Shown here piece after piece: positions 22,817-27,583 of a DNA stretch of 27,583 bases (within the stretch, counting starts at the first letter, position 1; the number at the start of each line of letters is the position of its first letter). Position numbers and translations under genes: made by a program. This stretch comes from Metaruminococcus_A sp003150405 (GTDB lineage Bacteria; Bacillota; Clostridia; Oscillospirales; Ruminococcaceae). The stretch lies in NCBI GenBank assembly GCA_902489745.1, contig CABUBB010000025.1, positions 1 through 27,583 on the forward strand. Direction: 5' to 3'. The notes beneath the pieces are model-generated. The model did no database searches and had not been told where the DNA came from. It saw nothing but the letters and a program-made list of their open reading frames with translations.

Positions 22817-23691
22817 TTCTGATTATTTTCCTTTCGTATGGTATTTCCGATGTCGGTAATACAGACAAGCGTTACAATTAAAAAGATACCGGGGATGAGG
22901 ATGAGCCACCAGTTGCCGGACATCAGTGCCCGGTCGGCCTGTGAGAGCATGCTGCCCCAAGAGACCGTTTCAACCGGCAGGCCAATGCCGAGAAAGCTCA
23001 GCGTCGCTTCGGTTCCAATGGCCGCGCCGATGTTGGTGACGACCATGAACATAATGGAGGGGACAAGGCCGGGCAGCAGATGCCGCCGTAATATGTACCA
23101 AAATCCTCCGTGCATGGCCTTTACGGCATCGATATAAACATTGCTTTTCAGCTGCTTGACTTCGGTACGCACGACCTTGGCGATGTTCATCCAGCTTGTA
23201 ATGCCGATAACTACGGCAATCGCGAGCGGGTTGCTTTGGCCAATCATGGCCTGCACAAAAATAATGATGAGGATGGACGGAACACTGAGAATAAGCTCGG
23301 TCAGCCGCATCATAATGTCGTCCACTACCGGCGGAGCAATGGCGCTGATACTACCGTAGATCACCGCGATCAGGGTGGAGATTGCCGCCGCCACAAAGCC
23401 GATGAAAAGAGAAACCCTCCCGCCGGACCAAATCATAGAGAAAACATCCCGCCCCATCGGGTCGGTACCAAAGTAAAACTCGCTGTTCGGTGCGACCGAA
23501 ATATGGGCGAGGTCGAGGTAGGTGGGGTCATGGTTCATGAGCAGCTCGGCCCCGAGGCAGCCCGCAAAAATGAGTGCGAGCAGGCTGATGGACACCCACG
23601 GCCGCCGCCTGCGGTGCGGAACCGTGACATGGGAAGAGGATTGCGCGGGGGACAGGGGACCGACTATTCGGAAGCGTTCGGGTGCGTTCAT
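22801..23691 (-). CDS. Peptide/nickel-type ABC permease, DppC/OppC-like
   Basis: A 296-residue inner-membrane permease. A cytoplasmic N-terminus with a basic stretch (HRRRRPW) precedes the first helix (about 31-50); FYFGTDPMGRDVFSMIWSGGRVSL is the classic OppC motif, and about five further helices follow. The EAA-loop region (VVRTEVKQLKSNVYIDAVKAMHGGFWYILRRHLLP) contacts the ATPases. It overlaps the OppB-like gene by 4 nt and the binding-protein gene by 16 nt. Confidence 0.93.
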   Translation of the reverse strand: MNAPERFRIVGPLSPAQSSSHVTVPHRRRRPWVSISLLALIFAGCLGAELLMNHDPTYLDLAHISVAPNSEFYFGTDPMGRDVFSMIWSGGRVSLFIGFVAAAISTLIAVIYGSISAIAPPVVDDIMMRLTELILSVPSILIIIFVQAMIGQSNPLAIAVVIGITSWMNIAKVVRTEVKQLKSNVYIDAVKAMHGGFWYILRRHLLPGLVPSIMFMVVTNIGAAIGTEATLSFLGIGLPVETVSWGSMLSQADRALMSGNWWLILIPGIFLIVTLVCITDIGNTIRKENNQKCSNL

Positions 23692-24674
23692 TTTAAAAAC
23701 CCCCTTTTGGTCTGCCGCATACGGGGGTCTACCCGGCTGTTGACCGCCTGTGCTAGAAGATTTGCAAATACCACAACGACGCCGGTCAGCAAAGCAAGGA
23801 CAAGCAACATATTGTAATCATGGTACTTGGCGCTCTCAAAACAGAGGGTGCCGAGACCGGGATAGGAAAACACCTGCTCTACAACATAGGTTCCGCCGAG
23901 GATGTGGGGCACCGAAATTGCCATTAGGCTGATGAAGCTCGGCATAATGTTGCGCACGCAGTGCTTCCAGATGATGCTACGCTGGGAAAGCCCCTTGGTC
24001 CGGCAGAGCAGAACATAATCCTGCTTAAATTCGTCCAGCAGCTTGTTGCGGATCATGTAGGCATAGTACCAGAGATGGCTTAAAATCAGCACGGTCAACG
24101 GCAGGATCAAATGCCGCAGCCGTCCCATCACATCGTTTGGTGAGCCAAGCGGGTAGGCCCCGCTTGACGGCAGCCACCGCAGGGTGACACCAAAGATCAA
24201 AATCAGTACCAGCGCCACCCAGAAAGAGGGAATGCTGTTTGTGATGGTGCCGATTTTGCAGATAACCCGGTCGAGGAGGGTGTCTTCCCGCCGTGCACAG
24301 AGAATGCCGAGAAAGAGCGCCAGCACAAAAGTGAGAAGATAAGCAAGCCCGCCCAGCAGCAGGGTGTTGGCCCAGACGTCCCCGATGACCTGGGTAACGT
24401 CCTGCTTGTACTTGTAGGAAATGCCGAAATCCCCGTGAACAGCATTTTCTACCCAGCGGCCGTACTGGACGTAGATGGGCTCATCCAGGCCGAGTTTTTC
24501 CATGGCGTTTTCGCGTTCAGAGGCACTCATCCGCTCAGCCGATTCCCCGTAGTAAGAGCGGAGCGGATCGCCCGGAGCAAGCCGGGACATGGCGAAAACG
24601 GCGACGGAAAGTAGAAACAGGGTGAGCACTACCTGTAAAAGAACCTTGCATATTCCTGTAATCCGATGCTTCAC
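23688..24674 (-). CDS. Peptide/nickel-type ABC permease, DppB/OppB-like
   Basis: A 328-residue permease and first gene of the importer operon. It has an N-terminal helix (about 5-28), the RLAPGDPLRSYYGE and YGRWVENAVHGDFGISYKYKQDV motifs of OppB, and four or five more helices with the EAA loop LLCRTKGLSQRSIIWKHCVRN. The start is GTG 24674: the AAGGAGGAG Shine-Dalgarno lies just before it, and the longer frame to an ATG at 24704 would translate the RBS itself. The pairing with OppC, binding protein and two ATPases gives a complete importer in the order B-C-A-D-F. Confidence 0.92.
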   Translation of the reverse strand: MKHRITGICKVLLQVVLTLFLLSVAVFAMSRLAPGDPLRSYYGESAERMSASERENAMEKLGLDEPIYVQYGRWVENAVHGDFGISYKYKQDVTQVIGDVWANTLLLGGLAYLLTFVLALFLGILCARREDTLLDRVICKIGTITNSIPSFWVALVLILIFGVTLRWLPSSGAYPLGSPNDVMGRLRHLILPLTVLILSHLWYYAYMIRNKLLDEFKQDYVLLCRTKGLSQRSIIWKHCVRNIMPSFISLMAISVPHILGGTYVVEQVFSYPGLGTLCFESAKYHDYNMLLVLALLTGVVVVFANLLAQAVNSRVDPRMRQTKRGFLK

Positions 24675-24704
24675 CACAGTTCTCCTCCTTTCCGAAATAC
24701 GCAT

Positions 24705-24754
24705 AAAAAAACATGAAGATGTTGTCCGGCTTCGTGCGGGTTTGCATCTTCATG
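24705..24754 (-). terminator. Intrinsic terminator in the ABC-operon leader
   Basis: Read on the minus strand, a perfect 10-bp stem (24745-24754 with 24712-24721) encloses 23 nt and is followed by seven T (24705-24711). It lies before the first start codon of the operon, so it can only serve as an attenuator. Confidence 0.75.
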
Positions 24755-24793
24755 ATTTTAATATCCGTATGAAATTGGCAAATAAAAATGGCC

Positions 24794-24853
24794 AACCGGT
24801 TCCCCGTATTCTTACGGCGCAGGAATCTTCATGGTTCGCTGCGTACCCCGGTT
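24794..24853 (-). ncRNA. Candidate three-way-junction aptamer in the ABC-operon leader
   Basis: On the minus strand: P1 pairs 24848-24853 with 24794-24799 (6 bp); P2 pairs 24839-24843 with 24818-24822, extended by a TTC/GAA pairing past one bulge; P3 is a 5-bp hairpin 24804-24817. P2 and P3 abut. The P2 loop holds a 9-nt copy (24825-24833) of the terminator arm (24746-24754), so the terminator's 3' arm could pair with either. I see no T-box, SAM-I, cobalamin or TPP core. Folding is by eye only. Confidence 0.5.
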
Positions 24854-24865
24854 TGGTGCTTCCCT

Positions 24866-24895
24866 ACTATACCATACCAGTTTTTGCAGTGTCAA
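24866..24895 (-). promoter_or_regulatory. Promoter of the ABC-importer operon
   Basis: On the minus strand: TTGACA (24890-24895), 18-bp spacer, TATAGT (24866-24871). The transcript would start near 24859, giving a leader of about 185 nt before GTG 24674. Confidence 0.7.
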
Positions 24896-24958
24896 GAATC
24901 GTATGAAAATGTGACGGAATCAAACAATTATACTGGGAAATTTACGAGGATTGTGTGA

Positions 24959-25300
24959 TTATGGTTTGATATAGGCGTACCCTTCGCGTTGACGTTCGGC
25001 AAGCTCCACTACGCCGTCCGGTACCACTTTTACAAACGGATAAAGACGTTCTAACTCAATGGAGAGGTTGTATAAAGCATTATGACAGGCAGCAAAAATA
25101 ATTCCCTGTTCAAAGAGGCTGGCAAACGAGTCGCTAAACGTCTGGATGTTCCGGCTGAGCTCGGCTACAGCCTGCGCGTTTGCGACAATTTCAATTCGGT
25201 AGGAGACGTTTTGGGTTTGATAAAATTCTGCCATATTCCTGACGTTTTGTAGGACGAGCGGCCATTTGGCCGATTCATCAATGTGAAACACAACGTTCAT
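24959..25300 (-). CDS. DsrE-family small sulfur-relay-like protein
   Basis: A 113-residue protein of the DsrE/DsrF-like fold: MNVVFHIDESAKWPLVLQNVRNM (strand 1 and helix), SYRIEIVANAQAV, then GIIFAACHNAL with a cysteine (about C72) at the position used for persulfide transfer in some family members. Family proteins relay sulfur or bind small thiols; the exact role in Clostridia is not known. It lies 18 nt after the lactate dehydrogenase gene and is probably co-transcribed. No dissimilatory sulfur genes are present. Confidence 0.8.
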   Translation of the reverse strand: MNVVFHIDESAKWPLVLQNVRNMAEFYQTQNVSYRIEIVANAQAVAELSRNIQTFSDSFASLFEQGIIFAACHNALYNLSIELERLYPFVKVVPDGVVELAERQREGYAYIKP

Positions 25301-25318
25301 TGTTCTGGCTCCTTTGGC

Positions 25319-26269
25319 TTAATTCAGATGCAGGTCGCTGTAAACCGTTTGCAGGGTGTTGCAGGAATCGCTCAATTTGCGGCTTTCTTCTTGGTTGAGC
25401 GGGATTTCCAAAACTTTTTTGACCCCATTGCGGTTGATAATAGCAGGTACCCCCACATAAACCCCGTTCTGTCCGTATTCGCCGCCGAGCATGGCAGAAA
25501 CCGTCAAAACGCTGTTTTCATCTCCGAAAATGGCTTTGGTAATGCGAACCATTGCCATGCCGATACCGTAATAGGTGGCTCGTTTTGCTTTGATGATTTT
25601 CTGTGCCGCACCGCGTACCTCGTCGCTGATCCTTTCCAGATCACTTATCTGCGCGCCGTCGACCTGATCGCAAAGGCTGAGGATTGGTTTGGTGGCAAAC
25701 ATGGCCTGTGACCATGGGACAAATTCGCTGTCTCCGTGCTCACCCATAACGTAGGCGTGCATGTTGCGCGGGTCGACCGAGAAATATTCACCCAACAGGT
25801 AGCGCAGGCGGGCGGTGTCCAGCGCCGTACCGGTTCCAAGCACCCGACGTGGGTTGAAGCCGGAAAGCTGCCAGGTGATGCGCGCCATAATGTCCACCGG
25901 GTTGGTTGCCACCAGGAAAATTCCGTTGAAGCCGGATTCGTTGACTGGGCGGATGATGGAGCGAAAGACCGCCGCGTTGCGCTGGAGCAAATCCAGCCGG
26001 GATTCACCCGGCTTCTGGGCAACACCCGCGCAGATGACGACAATATCCGCACCGGTGCAGTCTTTATAATCCCCTGCGTAAATTTTCATGTTGGACGCGG
26101 AAAAGGCAAGCCCGTGGTTTAGGTCCATGGCTTCGCCCATTGCGCGCTCTTTATCCAGGTCAATGAGCACCAGCTCGTCGCAGGCGTTTTGGTTGAGCAG
26201 GGCGTACGCATAGCTCATACCAACCATGCCGGTACCGATGAGAACGACCTTTCGGTTATCCTGTGCCAT
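25319..26269 (-). CDS. ldh: L-lactate dehydrogenase
   Basis: A 316-residue NAD-dependent dehydrogenase that regenerates NAD+ by reducing pyruvate to L-lactate. It has the N-terminal Rossmann motif VLIGTGMVGMSYA, the active-site loop AGVAQKPGESR with Gln (about Q85, the residue that distinguishes lactate from malate enzymes) and Arg, the ATNPVDIM motif, and the catalytic His in MGEHGDSEF (about H178). ATG 26269 follows GGAGGACATTT. The desulfoferrodoxin gene upstream ends in a terminator-like hairpin, so partial read-through or an unrecognised promoter drives ldh. Confidence 0.95.
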   Translation of the reverse strand: MAQDNRKVVLIGTGMVGMSYAYALLNQNACDELVLIDLDKERAMGEAMDLNHGLAFSASNMKIYAGDYKDCTGADIVVICAGVAQKPGESRLDLLQRNAAVFRSIIRPVNESGFNGIFLVATNPVDIMARITWQLSGFNPRRVLGTGTALDTARLRYLLGEYFSVDPRNMHAYVMGEHGDSEFVPWSQAMFATKPILSLCDQVDGAQISDLERISDEVRGAAQKIIKAKRATYYGIGMAMVRITKAIFGDENSVLTVSAMLGGEYGQNGVYVGVPAIINRNGVKKVLEIPLNQEESRKLSDSCNTLQTVYSDLHLN

Positions 26270-26302
26270 AAATGTCCTCCTTGTAATTTTCTTTAAATTT
26301 TG

Positions 26303-26337
26303 AAAAAGACAAGCCCCATACAACGTACAGGGCTGTC
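26303..26337 (-). terminator. Terminator after the desulfoferrodoxin gene
   Basis: On the minus strand, GACAGCCC (26330-26337) pairs with GGGGCTTGTC (26308-26316) with a one-base bulge, followed by five T (26303-26307). It lies 10 nt after the stop codon. Confidence 0.65.
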
Positions 26338-26347
26338 AGATAGTTCG

Positions 26348-26728
26348 TTAGATGTCGGCTTTCCAGAGTCCGTGCAGGTTGCAGTAGGCAAATGCGGCAA
26401 CGGGTTCGTCATCAACCAGTTTGTAAACCGCTTTGGGTTCTTCCTCCGGAAGCAGGGCTTTGCGCTGGCCGCCATGCTTGGTCTGGAGGTAAATCCACTG
26501 AATAGAATGCTCGCTGGTCATCGGGTGGCTGACTGAGCCGACACTGACGGTGACCGTGTCTCCCGCTACCGTCACAACCGGGACATGCTTTTCCTGTGCG
26601 GCTTCGGTGGTGTTTGCCTTAAGCTCCTGCATGGGTTCACCGCAGCAGATAAGCGGCACCCCGGCGTTGTGAATTAACCCAACAATGTTCCCGCAGTGCT
26701 TGCAGACAAAAAATTTGTGGTCGTCCAT
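26348..26728 (-). CDS. Desulfoferrodoxin (superoxide reductase)
   Basis: A 126-residue 2Fe-superoxide reductase that reduces superoxide to hydrogen peroxide without releasing oxygen, typical of anaerobes. The N-terminal desulforedoxin-like domain supplies an Fe(Cys)4 centre (C9, C12, C28, C29). The C-terminal domain supplies the catalytic iron ligands: His in EKHVP (about H48, preceded by the conserved Glu-Lys), VSHPMTSEHS (about H68 and H74), and AYCNLHG (about C116 and H119). All are present. ATG 26728 follows AGGAGGTTTT. Its promoter has an extended -10 (26813-26818). Confidence 0.96.
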   Translation of the reverse strand: MDDHKFFVCKHCGNIVGLIHNAGVPLICCGEPMQELKANTTEAAQEKHVPVVTVAGDTVTVSVGSVSHPMTSEHSIQWIYLQTKHGGQRKALLPEEEPKAVYKLVDDEPVAAFAYCNLHGLWKADI

Positions 26729-26784
26729 TGATAAAACCTCCTGTTCATTCCACATGTCACGTGTTTTCTGCCGAAAGACGGCTT

Positions 26785-26818
26785 GTAAAATCCGGAAAGA
26801 TTTTACAGCTCCATTATA
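26785..26818 (-). promoter_or_regulatory. Desulfoferrodoxin promoter and leader palindrome
   Basis: On the minus strand, TGG-TATAAT (extended -10; hexamer 26813-26818) with only a weak -35. Just downstream, GTAAAATC (26785-26792) and GATTTTAC (26799-26806) form an 8-bp perfect inverted repeat near the expected transcript start. It does not resemble a PerR or Fur box. Confidence 0.5.
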
Positions 26819-26937
26819 CCACACAATGTATAAATGGATGGAATTATTTGTAACTTTTTTCTGTTTTTTTGTTCTGGGATATTTTGCCCCGCTTTTCCGA
26901 AAATAACACAACCGCCTTTTTATTGTGGCTGTGTGAA

Positions 26938-26966
26938 TTGCAAAACAAATGGATTTGCGGTATAGT
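26938..26966 (+). promoter_or_regulatory. Promoter of hemA
   Basis: TTGCAA (26938-26943), 17-bp spacer, TATAGT (26961-26966), 32 nt before the start codon. Confidence 0.65.
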
Positions 26967-26998
26967 AAAGCTGAAAGAAAAGCAGCGGGGGCCTCCGG

Positions 26999-27583
26999 AT
27001 GGATATTTCTATGGTAGGAATTGATTATAATACCGCGGATGTGGAACTGCGGGAGCGGTTTGCTCTGACTGCGTCGCGCGGGCTGGCGCTTGCAGAGGTG
27101 CTTGTCCGCCGGCATGGCGCAGAAGGCTGTGTAGTACTCTCCACCTGCAACCGCACCGAGGTCTGGTGCAGCGGATTGCAAGGTGAATTATTGCCATTGG
27201 TGCTGACAGAAACGGGGAGTGACACTGCGCATGCCGAATGTTTTATCAGCCGCTGTGGTATGGAAGCTGTTCAATACCTGATGGAGCTTGGCTGCGGTAT
27301 GCGCTCTCAAATTTTTGGCGAGGACCAGATCTTATCCCAGCTCAAAGAAGCGTTGTGCCTTTCAAGGGAACATAAACTGGCAGGGCCGGTGCTAGAAACG
27401 CTGTTCCGCACTGCTATTACGGCAGCAAAACGGGTAAAGACCGAGGTGCGGCTCACCGCAAAGGATACTTCGGTGCCGGAACGGGCTATCCATTTGCTGG
27501 AGCAGAAATATGGCGGGCTGAAGGGAAAACACTGCCTGGTCATCGGCAATGGGGAAATGGGGCGGCTTACAGCGGAATTGCTG
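26999..27583 (+). CDS. hemA: Glutamyl-tRNA reductase (5' part)
   Basis: First 195 codons of GluTR, cut by the window end. The enzyme reduces Glu-tRNA(Glu) to glutamate-1-semialdehyde, the first step of C5 tetrapyrrole synthesis (siroheme, cobalamin, heme). The nucleophilic cysteine is in VVLSTCNRTEVW (about C50), and GEDQILSQLKEA and the start of the NADPH-binding domain (CLVIGNGEMGRL) are visible. ATG 26999 gives MDISMVGIDYNTADVELRERF, the normal N-terminus; an internal ATG at 27011 is less likely. It is divergent from the desulfoferrodoxin gene. Confidence 0.95.
   Translation, partial: MDISMVGIDYNTADVELRERFALTASRGLALAEVLVRRHGAEGCVVLSTCNRTEVWCSGLQGELLPLVLTETGSDTAHAECFISRCGMEAVQYLMELGCGMRSQIFGEDQILSQLKEALCLSREHKLAGPVLETLFRTAITAAKRVKTEVRLTAKDTSVPERAIHLLEQKYGGLKGKHCLVIGNGEMGRLTAELL

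Noticed and set aside
1..27583. tRNA, rRNA, CRISPR arrays, insertion sequences
   Set aside because: I saw no T-loop-like GGTTCGAATCC, no regularly spaced repeats and no transposase or terminal inverted repeats.

Overview
This looks like a chromosomal segment of an anaerobic, spore-forming Clostridia member, probably near the Oscillospiraceae/Ruminococcaceae. This is inferred from the gene set only: YpeB and a SpoIID-domain protein (sporulation/germination), desulfoferrodoxin (anaerobe oxygen defence), L-lactate dehydrogenase, class B sortase, a short ThiI without rhodanese domain, and Firmicutes-type promoters and Shine-Dalgarno sites. I saw no rRNA, tRNA, CRISPR array, transposase or integrase.

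Layout. (1) 37-1392, minus: ypeB. (2) 1539-7415, plus: a tight five-gene run (cysteine desulfurase, thiI, cinA, class B sortase, SpoIID-domain protein) closed by a strong terminator. (3) 7587-8876, plus: a secreted metzincin protease gene broken by a frameshift and in-frame stops, then a membrane-anchored protein of unknown function. (4) 9073-10597: a compact regulatory island. Two small minus-strand genes, one with a sigma-70 region 4-like fold, diverge from an XRE repressor and an ImmA-type metalloprotease. The space between holds two well-formed divergent promoters, a palindrome in one promoter spacer, and a LexA-box-like GAAC-N4-GTTC placed exactly midway between the two -35 elements. (5) 10686-13244, plus: two PH-domain membrane proteins (YdbS/YdbT type) and lexA with overlapping reading frames. 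(6) 13424-14732, minus: two TrkA-type NAD-binding proteins. (7) 14903-18179, plus: a 47-residue cysteine-rich protein, an Rrf2-family regulator with three cysteines, and a sulfur-assimilation operon (metY-type sulfhydrylase, cysK) preceded by a promoter, an 11-bp perfect palindrome and a 20-codon upstream ORF ending in Cys. (8) 18494-18988, minus: a GNAT acetyltransferase. (9) 19376-24674, minus: a five-gene peptide/nickel-type ABC importer behind a roughly 185-nt leader with a three-way-junction fold and an intrinsic terminator. (10) 24959-26728, minus: dsrE-like gene, ldh and desulfoferrodoxin. (11) 26999-window end, plus: 5' part of hemA.

Functional threads. Sulfur handling recurs: cysteine desulfurase and ThiI (4-thiouridine in tRNA), the Rrf2 regulator, the sulfhydrylase, cysteine synthase, a DsrE-like protein and the Cys-rich protein. 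A second thread is SOS-linked control: lexA lies about 3 kb from an XRE/ImmA switch that carries the only LexA-like box I could find by eye. The best candidates for undescribed biology are that switch (9582-9732), the ABC-operon leader RNA (24674-24860), and the short upstream ORF before the sulfhydrylase gene (15809-15871).
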